From contig VXIS01000321.1 of assembly GCA_008704415.1 (NCBI GenBank), forward strand, positions 1 to 54,830: DNA of 54,830 nucleotides. Reading direction: 5' to 3'. The stretch comes from Sphaerosporella brunnea. Its lineage: Eukaryota; Ascomycota; Pezizomycetes; Pezizales; Pyronemataceae. The position numbers and the translations under genes were made by a program. The notes beneath the pieces were generated by a model, which searched no databases, was not told where the DNA came from, and saw only the letters and a program-made list of their open reading frames with translations. Positions 38,606 through 49,407 of this stretch are shown here, piece after piece. Numbering within the stretch: position 1 is the first letter of the stretch; each line of letters starts with the position of its first letter.

Positions 38606-39684
38606 TCATTCCTTGACTTCCTGTGCAAGGAGTCAGTATTTGACTGCACCCATTAGATTGCCCATTTATTGTTTCGTTTCTTTTTTCATGGCGAGCATTT
38701 ACACCGGGGCTTAATTTCTTTCACGCTTTTTGTACGATTCAAGAATTGGGTCACGGCTTGATCATGGTATACGACGAATCTCTTTTCTTTTTCAGCGAGG
38801 GATTGGGGGTTCGGAGTTCTTGTTTCGCAATGCGGATTTCTTTCATTTTTTTCCTTTTTTTTTGTGCTTGTTTTACGGTGTCTTCAAATCCAACCGAATC
38901 AAATGAGGCTAGGAAGGCTGTATGGGCATGAACAGGAAATTCGATCCCTTTCTAGGTACTTCGATCAAAAAGTGTTATTGTATTTACCAGCCACGAGAAG
39001 TTGGAAAAATAGAATAGGTTCGATACCCCTGGCACTGCCATCGGTTCCACTTGTGGCTAACAGCTTCTACTCTCCAGGCCCGAGCAAAATCGAGTGCTCA
39101 ACAATGAATAGACCACCACAGACTCACTCGGAAAATAAGCAATCGAGAATTGGCGTCCTTTGTTTCTGGCCACATCGGCATTCACCCGGGCTCAGTGCAT
39201 AGCGGCGATGCTCTGCTTTTGCCATGGGGATAGAGTGAATTCTTCCTGCTCGTAGTGGCCGCCAGCCAACTGCAATTGCAAGTGCACTGCATTCCGTCGA
39301 AGCAAGTGTCCACAAGACGGCGAAAGCAAGGAAGCAGTTGCAAGACAAGCAGTGCCTGTTGCTGCGTACCTGTGGGCATGCAGGCTGCGACGGGGGCCGC
39401 AGCCAGCGACAAGCACGGCAGCCTGCCAACCGTATGTTGTGCCGGCGAATGCTACCCGTGCTCTGTCTTGTCTCCCCCCCCTCCCTATTCTGTTTCTTCT
39501 CATTCCTCCTCTTCTCTTGCTCCCTTCCCTCTTCTCCTCCGTCCTCCATCTTCTTCCCTTTCCCCCTTACTCCTCTTTGCTTTGCTTCTTCATTGCGACA
39601 TTTTGCTTCAACTTGCTCTCTCTTTAATACCTCGAAAAATCCGGATCCTTAGAACATCTCAGACCTTCCATTCAATCAGTCAGA
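38606..39684 (+). other. Intergenic, with CT-rich promoter block of the secreted-protein gene
   Basis: The left part is the 3' flank of the ULD_2 gene. The segment 39470-39630 is strongly pyrimidine-rich on the plus strand, as often seen just upstream of transcription starts of well-expressed fungal genes. A TTCGATACC at 39018 resembles a tRNA B-box, but no cloverleaf can be built. Confidence 0.45.
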
Positions 39685-41024
39685 ATGAAGTCCGCTGTTT
39701 TCTTCGCTCTTTCTTCCCTCATTACCAGCTCCGCCGTAGCCTCTCAATTAGAAAAGCAGCTTCTCTGTGGAGATGTCTGCTGGGCCTACGACAACCCCAA
39801 CTTCGAGGCCTGCAAAAACACCTGTATCAACAGCCCGGTACGAGCGTTTCCGTTTTTTTTTTTTTTTTCTTTTTTTTTTTGCCGCTTCTTGGATGTGTTT
39901 TTCTAACTGTGAAGGCAGAGACCTACCATTGAAGAAGCCAATCAATGCCAGAACTGCATCGTAAGTACATCAGCATTCTATGATTTGGTTCTCATGGCCT
40001 ATTCTGACATGGTAATGGGCAGAACGATTGCGGCACCTATCTAACCAACCACCTGAACATGCCCCTTTACGCAGAATGTCGAAGCGGTTGCTTCGCTAGA
40101 TAGTACTTATCCAGCCCTATATCTACAACATCCCGTCACACTAACAAGAAGGTGAAGTTTCCCTCAGGTCATGCAAGGCTCGAGAACGCTTTCCATTCAC
40201 AAGCGAGAGGAACACTTTCCTGGACTGCCTACCCGCAGCGAACTCAAGCTTGGTGGAAACGCATATCCGGTGGACGAAATTGTCTGCAAAGTGTCATGCC
40301 GAGCTCAGGGGGCTGATAGCATCCTATCGGGATCGGACGAGATGGAAAAATGCGTGAACAACTGTCAGAAGTCTCCCGTAGGTGTGCCTTATGCCTTGTC
40401 CGCCTTTGTCAAGCTAACTGCGATGTAGAACACCCATCAGCAGGAGCTTCAGATGTCTCTTGACTGCAATAAGCAATGCTCGGACAATGGAAAGCCATCC
40501 AAGCCCTGCTTCTTATCTTGTCTCAGGCAACAGTAGGTGTCCTCAGAAGAAAAGAATCCAACAGCAAAGATGATTGGCCAGTGCTAACTACTGCTAGTGC
40601 CACATCCAGGGCCCCGGGCCTCAAGTTCACTGAGGATACTTCTTCGTCTTCCTCCAGCAATCCAAAGCAACCCACCGCCACGAGCACTGTTCCCAGTGGG
40701 ACCTTTATCGGCACTGCCACTGCATCGGCTTTGACCCTCTCTGGTTCCGCAACCCCGAGTCAGTCTTCCAAAAAGGCTTCGTCCAAGACAAATAAGTCCA
40801 TGGCTGCCGATGTGCCAGAGGAGTCTATCGTCAGCTCCGAAGTCCCTTCCGCGACTATCAGTGAGGTTTCGGCGAGCAGCTCGTCAGCCCCGAAAGGAAA
40901 GACAACTGGCAACAGTTTGAAGAATGCTGCGACTGGCCAATCATACTTCGAGTCTTCCCAGTTCTGGATTCATGCGGCGGGCACAATTGTCATTGCCATG
41001 TTTGTCGGATTGCAGATTGTTTAA
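39685..41024 (+). CDS. Secreted Cys-rich protein with two CX3C units and GPI-type tail
   Basis: My preferred model is 314 aa in six exons: 39685-39837, 39919-39960, 40023-40102, 40239-40377, 40429-40532, 40598-41024. A signal peptide (MKSAVFFALSSLITSSAVAS) opens it. Two Cys-rich units follow, each with four C-x3-C pairs: CGDVC, CKNTC, CINDC, CRSGC, then CKVSC, CVNNC, CNKQC, CFLSC. Each unit has a phase-0 intron directly after a Ser-Pro dipeptide, so the units look duplicated. A Ser/Thr-rich stalk and a hydrophobic C terminus (GTIVIAMFVGLQIV) suggest a GPI-anchored wall or surface protein. The weak point is the third intron (40103-40238): without it, unit 1 ends at a stop at 40101-40103, giving a 91-aa secreted protein, and unit 2 would be a separate gene lacking a signal peptide. 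The spacing does not fit CFEM. Family not recognised. Confidence 0.6.
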
Positions 41025-41331
41025 CTTAACTGCCGATCACCGAGATTTCTCTGTTCTGCTCAGGCGTTAGGTACACGGTATGGCTATTAGAGAGGGTGCG
41101 ATCATTAGTTTTTGACTTTGGAGGACATGAATTGTGGAAACTTGATGGTTGGATGGATGTTTAATACTTGGTTGCGTTTTGTTTTCTTTGCACAGACGAT
41201 CACGAATAGAACATGATGTTTGCTCTTACAAAATTTCTCCTGATATACTAGGTAGTGAACTGTAAGAAGCAGATACATGCGTGTTTGCTCCAGCTCGAAG
41301 AGAGACAAGCGGGGATTTCCACAGGACGGTA

Positions 41332-41987
41332 CCGAATCTACTCGAGAATATGGAAAAATTTTCGAAGTTTAAATTTTGACTTTTTGCGCATACTCGCTCC
41401 GGGCCGATAAGCGAATATCAAAAAGTTTATTTTCGCGAAAATTTCGAAGCAGTTCCATCAACTTCGACGGGCGAAAAACTGTGAGAAAGGGGTCAAAAGA
41501 TGTTGGCAGCGGTGAGGGGTTACAAAGAGGAACAGCGAAAGGAGGAGGAAAGGTATTAAGGGCGCTAGAGCACAGGCAGCCAAGAGATTTTGGAAGATAG
41601 TGACGCCGGGAGGGCGCTGGCCACCTCCCAAAGGTTGTAGGAGGAGGAGGTGGGCTCGGTGAAAGAGGGACAGAGCCACGGATCTTGCTCAACGGACAGG
41701 CATTTGGGCCCGGTACTGTGCCTGGTGCAGGAGATGATGGTACGGCTGCCTGACGTAACGGCGGAGGAGAGCACAGAATTTGACCTAAAGGACATGCCGA
41801 CATTTTGATGAACGTATGTATGGGGCTGGAATTGATTTGACAAAGCTGTGGTGAAAGGCATCGACGCTGCCGCACACCATGAATATGCGTCCTGTCATGG
41901 CGACGTCATTCGCCTCGACGTCAAAAAAAACTTTCGGTCCGGAGCGAGCACGCGCAAAAAGTCATCCATATTCTCGAGTAGATTCGG
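41332..41987. mobile_element. Non-autonomous DNA element, 656 bp, TA-flanked
   Basis: The ends are inverted repeats starting CCGAATCTACTCGAGAATAT and continuing, after a ~20-bp difference, with ACTTTTTGCGC then CTCGCTCCGG. TA lies outside both ends (41330-41331, 41988-41989). Mismatches are mainly transitions. The interior has no credible coding frame. The element starts 27 bp past the stop codon of the methyltransferase, so it probably contributes to that gene's 3' UTR. Confidence 0.7.
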
Positions 41988-42014
41988 TAGGATCATGCAT
42001 GTCACTTGAAATTT

Positions 42015-43065
42015 TCACTTGGATATATTGCTACCATCACATGCACCCCATAGAATTTGGCGCAAGGCCGTCCAAGCGACGATGCATGTAGAGTGTATTT
42101 CGATCTCACCCCTTTCGTTTGTGACCAAGTCTTCTGCGTTGTCCAAAACCTTATCGAACTGCACTCTCAAGTTCTATATTACCAAAACTGCTTTAGTAGG
42201 ATGTAGAAGTGTAGATGGGTTTCTTGACGTACAGCGTTGTCTTGAGGGTTTAGATTAGCAATGTTGCTAAGTGTGTTCCAACGCTTCCACAGGCCTTCCC
42301 GCGTGACCCAGAACTTCTCCCGGAACAGCTTCTCATGGATAGGACGATGGAACCGGTCTTCGCTTTTCTCTTCAAAGACGGCTTTCCACTTGCCGTCTTT
42401 AAAGCGTGGTGCCGTATCAGTAGTATACTTCCAATTCAGATCCCGCATAGCTGTTTCCCATGCAGTCGCACATGCAAAGGTTCGAGCCTGGTTATAATCC
42501 TCAACGTTCCATATGAAGCCTAGAGAGCCATGAGGTCGGAGGATTCGGCCGAACTCCTGCAAGGCTTCCGCAGTGGCGAACCTGGAGAGACGTCAAAATG
42601 CGTGATGCAAGGTTCGAGGAGTTGCCGCACTGACCAATGAAAGGCCTACCGAAAATACACACAAATGCGCGTTAGACATTTTTCAAACGGCCAACTCGGT
42701 TGGTATTAGACTTATCATACCTGTGCTGCTATCACCGAATCTGCCCAACCATCTTCTATGGGGACAGCCAGCGCATTGCCCTCTCTCACAGCTACACCCT
42801 GAAGCGCTTTCTTCTGCAGCACCTCCCTCATCTGCCCGTGGGGCTCGACTGCGATAGTTTCAAAGTTCTCGGGCCGTGCAGAGAGCAGCGATGTGAATTT
42901 GCCTGTGCCAGAGGCTATCTCGGCGAGTTTGGCTTGGGATTTTCCGGCAAGTCCAAGCGTAGAGATGAGGAACTCGACGGCTGCCGGATTGTAGGACGGC
43001 CGGTGCGCATCGTATGAGTCGGCGCTGGAGAAGCCTGATTGCGCGACTGCATTGATAGGAGACAT
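42015..43065 (-). CDS. SAM-dependent methyltransferase (Methyltransf_11 type)
   Basis: A 282-aa class I methyltransferase in four exons: 42721-43065, 42635-42645, 42233-42581, 42015-42158. The start is MSPINAVAQSGF; only a TTG lies upstream in frame. The N terminus SSADSYDAHRPSY is typical of the fungal Crg1/Tmt1-like group. SAM-binding motif I is LAEIASGTGKFT (residues about 47-58), followed by VAVEPHGQM (motif II), DSVIAAQAFHW (motif IV) and LGFIWNVEDYN. Exon 2 is only 11 nt and supplies the AFHW motif. The last intron, with a GTACGT donor, restores a family-like end (DNAEDLVTNERGEIE). The substrate is unknown. It shares a 341-bp divergent promoter with the dipeptidase gene. Confidence 0.88.
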
Positions 43066-43406
43066 TTTGGAGTTGAGAAGAGGCAAAGAATGTATCAAGT
43101 GATCGTACGTGAGTGGATTTGTTGAGCTGCACGACAGGCTTTGCGGGTGAACTCTACCAAGATATTATACCTGGCTTTTCCCGGCGACGGTGCAGGTTAC
43201 TCGCGCCGAAGCCGAGTTTGAGATCTGTACCGGACCCCACTCCGGAGGCCGATCTGTGCGCTCACGGGCCTTTGGAAAGTGGCGGTGGGGGATAAACACA
43301 CACATTACATAATCGTCGGCGTTCCAAGAGCTGCCAACTAAGTAACCAATCAGCAAAACCAGACCAACCCTCCTTATACGACGCGTCATTTGTTCAGGTA
43401 GCCACG
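43066..43406. promoter_or_regulatory. Divergent promoter, methyltransferase/dipeptidase
   Basis: The 341 bp between the start codons at 43065 (minus) and 43407 (plus) must hold both promoters. I see no clear TATA box or binding site; the assignment rests on position only. Confidence 0.5.
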
Positions 43407-44926
43407 ATGGGTAAATACTCGACGGATTCTTGTGTATTGCCGTTGGACGAACACGATCATATTCCCCGAGCCAGTCCGGGCACCTCCCGGCGCAAAAAGG
43501 GCATTGCTATTGCTTTCATTGCGCTCTGGCTTGTGTATATGATGACTTGGAGCTGTCTACGTCGGGATGTAGCACAGATGTCAATCGACGAACGCGTCGA
43601 GAGGATTCTAGAGAGTACCCCATTGATTGGTACGTCGCGCGTCCATCCATCCGCGCGAGGAAACTAACTCAAATGAGTGCGGCAGATACACATGTTGACT
43701 TGCCTATCCTGGTTCGAGCCCGTTACAACAATCACATATATGGATCCAACTTCACTTTCCGAGAGGGTCTGAAGGGCCATGTCGACATACCGCGCATGAA
43801 GCAAGGACGTGTTGGGGTATCTCTCACCCATGCAGCCGCCTTTTAATCTTCAACGCGGGCTGATGAGTGATGCTTCCCAGGGAATTTTTTGGAGTGTCTT
43901 TATGCCCTGCCCAAAGAATACCTCCGATTTCTCGGATGCTACATACTATGAGCTAGTCCATGACACTTTGCAACAAATCGATCTGGTACATCGTCTCGTC
44001 GATCCACACTCAGATGTGCTTTCTCTGGCCGTCACCTCGCATCAAGCAACTGCCGCACATGCCCATGGCAAAGTGGCATCAATGATAGGTGTAGAAGGCC
44101 TCCACCAAGTCGGAAACTCTGCATCCATAGCCCGGGAATATTTCGCTTTGGGTGTGAGGTATATAACATTAACTCACGTCTGTAACAATAAGTATGCAGA
44201 CGGTGCAACTGCACCAGAAGGAGCCGTCTGGAACGGCTTGAGCCAGGATGGAGAAGCGATGGTCAAGGAAATGAACTTGATGGGAATGATGGTTGATATC
44301 TCTCACGTGACTGCAGATACCATGCGAGATGTCTTGAAGGTTACCAAGGCTCCGGTTATATTCTCTCATTCTTCAGCGTAAGATGACCCAGCTCAAGGCA
44401 GTGAATCCTGCTGACTTCCGACTTTCAAAGTTACGCCATATGCCCCCATCCTAGGAACGTCCCAGATGATGTGCTTCAGTCAGTGAAAGCCAACAATGGG
44501 GTGGTGCAGGTCAACTTCTACAACCGGTTTGTGCACTGTAAGCCCGACGAAGATCCAAAAGATGCGACTCTGGCCCATGTCGCCGACCACATTCAGCACA
44601 TTGGAGAACTCATTGGCTGGGACCATGTGGGCATTGGATCTGATTTCGATGGTATTTTTCGTGTTTCGGTCCGTGTTTCGCAAAGCAAACTGACAAGTTC
44701 CACAGGCATAGACATGACTCCAAAAGGACTGGAAGATGTGAGCAAGTACCCGGATTTGTTCAAGGAGTTGCTCTCGCGCGGCGTTACGGATGAACAGGCG
44801 CGAAAAGTTGCTGGCGAGAATATACTCCGAGTATGGAGAGACGTAGAGAAAGTTGCCCAAGAGATGCAGAAGGCTGGCGTGGAGCCCCTTGAGGATGATG
44901 TCGCGCCCCTGCTCGGGCCCGAATAG
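43407..44926 (+). CDS. Membrane dipeptidase (peptidase family M19)
   Basis: A 430-aa zinc dipeptidase in five exons: 43407-43629, 43686-43816, 43881-44377, 44431-44651, 44706-44926; frame intact. Residues 1-28 are cytosolic and basic, then one signal-anchor helix (IAIAFIALWLVYMMTWSC), so the enzyme is type II, facing the vacuole or outside. Metal-site motifs: DTHVDLP (His77, Asp79), GVEGLHQVG (bridging Glu), DISHVT and FSHSSA (His ligands), GSDFDG (Asp). The family hydrolyses dipeptides, in mammals also leukotriene D4. The catalytic set is complete, so activity is expected. The third intron uses an AAAG acceptor. The last intron sits between GSDFDG and IDMTPKGLEDVSKYPDL. Confidence 0.94.
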
Positions 44927-44992
44927 ATGAACGGATGGTCGGTTCGACGCAAATTGTTGTCTAGTCCTCGCAAAAAGCAAATATATATAGTA

Positions 44993-45262
44993 CCGTATTT
45001 TTTGGAGCGAAAGGCGGGGGCCTTATGCAAAAGTTGAGATTTTTCCGCGAGGGTTAGGGGATGAATTAAGCCGCTGGGACTTGCACTTCGGTAGATGAAG
45101 CCCCACCCAACTGACGTTCTCATGTCGGGGCTGAAAATTCAGAATGTACTGAGGCGAGCCCATTATTCGCTGGATGAAAAAATGCTGTAGATTGTTGGCG
45201 GAGTTCTTGGTGGCGCCTTATCGAAAAGACAGCCTTTCGCTCCAAAAATACGAAAAATACGG
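44993..45262. mobile_element. MITE filling a convergent intergenic gap
   Basis: The ends are inverted repeats: CCGTATTTTTTGGAGCGAAA at the left and, at the right, the same with an extra CGTATTTTT copy. TA flanks both (44991-44992, 45263-45264). The element takes up 270 of the 411 bp between the stop codons of the dipeptidase and Sym1 genes, so both 3' UTRs probably end in it. Confidence 0.7.
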
Positions 45263-45337
45263 TACCATACACGCCACATCCTTGGTATCGTTTGAAGATG
45301 CTATGTAGAATACAAAACTCTGCCCTTTCTCCACGAT

Positions 45338-46090
45338 TTAGGGGCCCGGGCCTGAGTTTACCAAACTTGCATACACTCCCCATATCAACATAACCATGCT
45401 TGAAAATGGCAGCTGAAACTTTAGCGGCATCAGTCTGAAATTGACGACTTGCGCTGCAGGCCACAAAGCATAGTTCGCCTTCAACGCTGGTACGTAGAGC
45501 TGCTCTAGCCGTGACTTCACTGCCTCCATATTCCCACCAGGCTCCAAATACGCCATGTACGCAAAGAATCCGGCGATGCCTATCGGGGCGAAGCCGAGCT
45601 GGTCACACGCAACCCGTTTCAAAACGGGTGCATATGTTGAAGCAGTCGTGATCGGGTAGGCACGTTCAAGCCATCGTAGCCATTTGAAAAATAGCGGAGC
45701 AGTGACGAGCCCCCAAGATGTAAAGAGAGCAAGACGCCCAAAATCGAACGAAGGCGGAAGAGGTTGGGAGGTGGAGTGGATATGGACCAGCTGATCTCCA
45801 TAGCGAGGGAGTTTTTGGTTCAACTTCTCGTCTAGTTCTAGCTTTCGCGTCCCGGTAGCATTGGAAGCATAAAGGGTACGCCGCTGCGGCGTGGTGATTT
45901 CGATAGTTTGGGCCAATATATCGGCGATGGAACCCAGTATCTATCACACCAATTCTTAGTTAGATGCGAGCACTGTTAAGCAAGCGCTACCCGAGGAATT
46001 GCTCACGGTGTTGGTAACGACCATAGTCAGTATGGGCCGTTTTTTGAATGCGAGATCATATCGACGGGAGAGGATTGTGAAGATGGCCAT
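45338..46090 (-). CDS. SYM1: Mpv17/PMP22-family inner-membrane protein
   Basis: A 228-aa protein in two exons: 46007-46090 and 45338-45940; intron 45941-46006. The N terminus is RRYDLAFKKRPILTMVVTNT, then ILGSIADILAQTIE, matching the first helix of the family. Helices follow at FGRLALFTSWGLVTAPLFF, LGFAPIGIAGFFAYMAY and MVMLIWGVYASLV. The C-terminal signature ANYALWPAAQVVNF then LMPLKFQLPF is the family hallmark (W-P-x-Q, N-F, P). Yeast Sym1 is an inner mitochondrial membrane channel-like protein; peroxisomal relatives also exist. I prefer Sym1, but the subfamily is not certain. It is divergent from the Mdm31 gene. Confidence 0.9.
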
Positions 46091-46801
46091 ATGACCTTTT
46101 TTTTTTTTTTTTTCCGTTTTCAGCAGGCGTATGCATAGGACGGAATACCTGTATCGACTTTCTTCCCCTCTTCTTTCCTATTCATAGAGTTAACAAGGTC
46201 TTAGTATAAGTATAGCAAGCCCATACTTCTTTACTTACTTCTTACTGCTCAAGTTTGTACTCTGAATTCGCAGAAAGGAAGAACCACAAGAAACACTTAG
46301 ATACCTGGCAGCCGGTTGACCGGATCTAGTCTACCATCTGTGTAGAAGTAATTGCTCATGACTCCTTTTCGTTTCTGTGAAGATTGCTTACGATAGAAAT
46401 GATTATCTTACAAGAGGAGCGCTCCCACTCGCCTTTGTATGAATTTTGATTGCGACACATAAGCGCCACACCCGCGTTTCGAATACCCAGCGATGATGAT
46501 GATGCGCTTAGTGCGCTAATCTATCTAACTAACTGCCAAACATGTGATTTCAAGCCTCAACTAACTATAGCAGAACCTTCCTAAGCCATCACGTCAGTAG
46601 TGGCGTTCGTTTTACTTGTAGCCGGAACGTCCCAACTTGCATCTTCAACTCCACAACTCCTCAACGGCGAAATGTGAGTTTCTCTTTGTGCTCTTCCACC
46701 GCATTCAACTTCTAACGTCAGGCCAGAGGTGGTGGGCCAATCAAATATATCCATCATTTTCTCCGTCCGGCGGAATTCTAATTCCCTGAGCGGCGGGAAT
46801 T
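46091..46801. promoter_or_regulatory. Divergent promoter region, Sym1/Mdm31, with a likely 5' UTR intron
   Basis: About 700 bp lies between the two start codons. A T run is at 46098-46113. A good intron with a GTGAGT donor, CTAAC branch and CAG acceptor lies at 46674-46721, probably in the Mdm31 leader. Splicing it creates an ATG at the junction, opening a frame (to 47118) different from the Mdm31 frame. Confidence 0.45.
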
Positions 46802-49096
46802 ATGACGCTGAGCAGCCGCAGTTTCTTTACGGCATTTTACGATGCTGTGTCCCCGCTACTCAAGGTCACTGCCCCGCCACGGCCACATCAGCAACAGTCG
46901 TTGATGCGCCGCACATGCATTGTCGCCAATCGGACATTTGCAACGCTTCTTCCTCAACGACCTATCGCTGGCACTTATTCTTCCTGTCGCACGTCAGGGC
47001 CATCACGTATCAAATTCTTCGGCGCTTCGTTTTCTCCGCCCGCAGCATGGACTCCGCGCTCACGGTATGTTGTGTCGAGGGGATTCGCGGGGTTCTGCAT
47101 GTGCACCACCGTTCCTAGCATGGCCGGTCCAACAACATCGACGGCAGCTTCAACAGTTGTTACCGATACCACAGTCATAAGTGGGGCGCTGAGCCGGTCT
47201 CGGGGGAGGGGACTTCTTACTAGGCTGGGATTCCGTAGCATCCATACTTCGTCGCAGTCCCCGCTGAGGCGTGGAACCCGGAGGAGACAAACTAGAGGCA
47301 CGTCAAGTTCGACCACTCCCGGAAAGAAAGAAAGCCATGATACGATTAAACCTACGCCGAGAGAGGAGACCAAGCCAGATGTCAGAGGCCTCTTCGAACG
47401 TGTATCGCACATACACCGCCCGACCAAGGATGAGATGCTGGCAGCCGCCACCGGGGCCTGGCAGAGATTAAGGATTCGAACCAAGTGGTCTCTCATACGA
47501 CAAATGCGGCCATATAGCTTGGAGGATATCGGGGCCTTTTTTTCGTGGCTGTTGCTTGGACACATTGTGTGGATCGTGGTTGGAACAACGACTTTCCTAT
47601 CAGTGGCTATTTTTCTGGTCAACACAGTGGTCGCGCAAGGTACTGTATGAGCTTGAGAGCAGCGACACGAATTATGCTGACATAGGATGCAGAAACCTTA
47701 GCTGGGATGATTGGCAACTATCTCACCAAGGAAACCGGGGTGACCGTTGTCTTTGAATCCGCAATCGTTCCTCGTTGGAAAGACAATTGCATACAGTTTC
47801 AAAACGTATTCGTTTCCCGTAGGCCGGGAAAACACGGTCGTCACAGTGTCAGCAAGGGATCTGCGGAAACCGCGGCAGCCGCAGCGGCTGCGGCGATACA
47901 TAGCGAGGGCAAGGAAGACAGGAATAATTCTACCGACGAAGGGGAGGATGGCAATTTCACGCAGTTCGATGTTACGATCGATACCGTCAATGTCACGCTT
48001 TCCTTCGCGAGGTGGATGAACGGCAGGGGCTTGCTTAAAGACGTTCAGATCAAAGGTGTTCGAGGAGTCATAGACCGCACCCATGTTGTGTGGGGGGACA
48101 ATATTGACCCAAAGTCACTGAAGCACCAGCACCAACCTGGAGATTTCGAGATCGAGTCCTTTAAGCTAGAGGACCTGCTGGTAACTGTTTACCAACCCGA
48201 TGGATTCCGACCATTCCCTGTATCCATATACTCCTGTAATCTCCCTCAGCTGAGAAAGCAGTGGCTGTTTTACGACTTGCTGAGCGCCAATTACTGTACC
48301 GGTTCGTTCGATAATTCTTTGTTCACGATACATCCTAAGCAGAACCATAATATACTTCCGGGACATAGCAATGAGGAGGAGCGCCTTTGGAAGAAGACAA
48401 GCCGATTACGGATTGATGGACTTCCGATCGATCATCTGAATCGTGGAATTGAGGGACCATTCTCATGGATCCAACAAGGCAACGTCAATATCATTGCCGA
48501 CATTAGCTTTCCCCTTGACGATGATGTGCAATTTTCGAAGCTTGTCCACGACATATACGAACATATGGAGGCTACTGTCGTCTCGTCCAGTTCTTCGGAC
48601 AATGAGCATCATGACTTTTCTTCCATCATTTCTTCCATTCGGAAGTTTGGCCAGACGGGCGATGAGGAGAAGTTCGTGGTGATGGATCTTCATGTTCAGC
48701 TCAAAGATGTTCGGGCAGCAGTGCCAATTTTCACCAACGACCTTAGCTACGTCAACAACGCAATGATTCGACCAATCGTAGCATACATCAACAGCCGCAA
48801 GACATATATTCCTATTAACTGCAAGGTCGTTAAAAGGCTAAGCGATTTTGATGGGAGCTGGACAGTGTATGACAGTGGCTTGATGGACGATTTATCGGCA
48901 GAGGTATGCATAGCCGCCAGTGATTGCGCTTTCCACATTCGTGACTGACCCTTTTGTTTTTTAGACATATGAAGCCTTCTCGCGAAATGTGGCAGATCAG
49001 CAGGCACGGCGGCGCCGCATGAAGAAGGTCGGCCTGTGGTCCCTCCAGTTACTCGCCCAGGCTCTCTTGATGGCAATGGCCAGCAGTGTTGCATAA
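46802..49096 (+). CDS. MDM31: Mitochondrial distribution and morphology protein Mdm31
   Basis: A 726-aa model in three exons: 46802-47639, 47693-48903, 48965-49096. Mdm31 and Mdm32 are inner mitochondrial membrane proteins needed for tubular shape and lipid balance. A long basic, Ser-rich presequence (1-190) is followed by RPTKDEMLAAATGAWQRLRI and KWSLIRQMRPYSLEDIGAFF, the family signature. A membrane helix then runs WLLLGHIVWIVVGTTTFLSV. The conserved intermembrane domain includes ETGVTVVFESAIVPRWKD, then WMNGRGLLKDVQIKGVRGVI and YQPDGFRPFPVSIYSCNLPQ. The C terminus ends with a short helix (LWSLQLLAQALLMAMASSV). The start is uncertain because the N-terminal frame could begin after an upstream intron; ATG 46802 is the first in frame. 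Confidence 0.92.
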
Positions 49097-49325
49097 AAAG
49101 CGAAGCCAGCAATGGCTACTACTAAGAAGTGGGGGAGATGTGCGCAAAAGATGCGCTTGTGATATAACAGCTTCGAATGACGGTGTTGATGGAGTTTTTG
49201 ATCTACGTTGTGAGGTGGTTGTGATACCGTCAGTGAAAGTAGATTTTGTATGATATTCGTGTAGAGTAGATTACCCTCGAAAACGAAGACGAACGTTGGC
49301 TGTTAGCCTCTGTTTTGAACAGTAA
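49097..49325. other. 3' flank of MDM31 up to transposon end
   Basis: Only the 3' UTR of MDM31 is expected here. The Harbinger element begins about 230 bp after the stop codon. Confidence 0.5.
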
Positions 49326-49407
49326 AGTCCCGACCCGGTGCACCCCACTTGATAGTGGATTGATAAGACAAGAGATAATCTACGCGGCAATCTCAATTCC
49401 CCCAGTG
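49326..49407 (+). repeat. Left terminal inverted repeat of the Harbinger element
   Basis: It matches the reverse complement of about 53878-53962 with few mismatches, apart from a gap of about 15 bp near the outer end. Confidence 0.8.

Noticed and set aside
39010..39035. tRNA-like B-box (GGTTCGATACC)
   Set aside because: No A-box or cloverleaf can be drawn upstream.
42179..42232. In-frame stop that would end the methyltransferase at 42179
   Set aside because: A GTACGT donor at 42232 and an acceptor at 42159 give a longer, family-like C terminus, so the stop is taken as intronic.
46729..47118. Alternative frame opened by the 5' leader intron of MDM31
   Set aside because: Its product has no family features, while the overlapping frame from 46802 leads into the Mdm31 domain.
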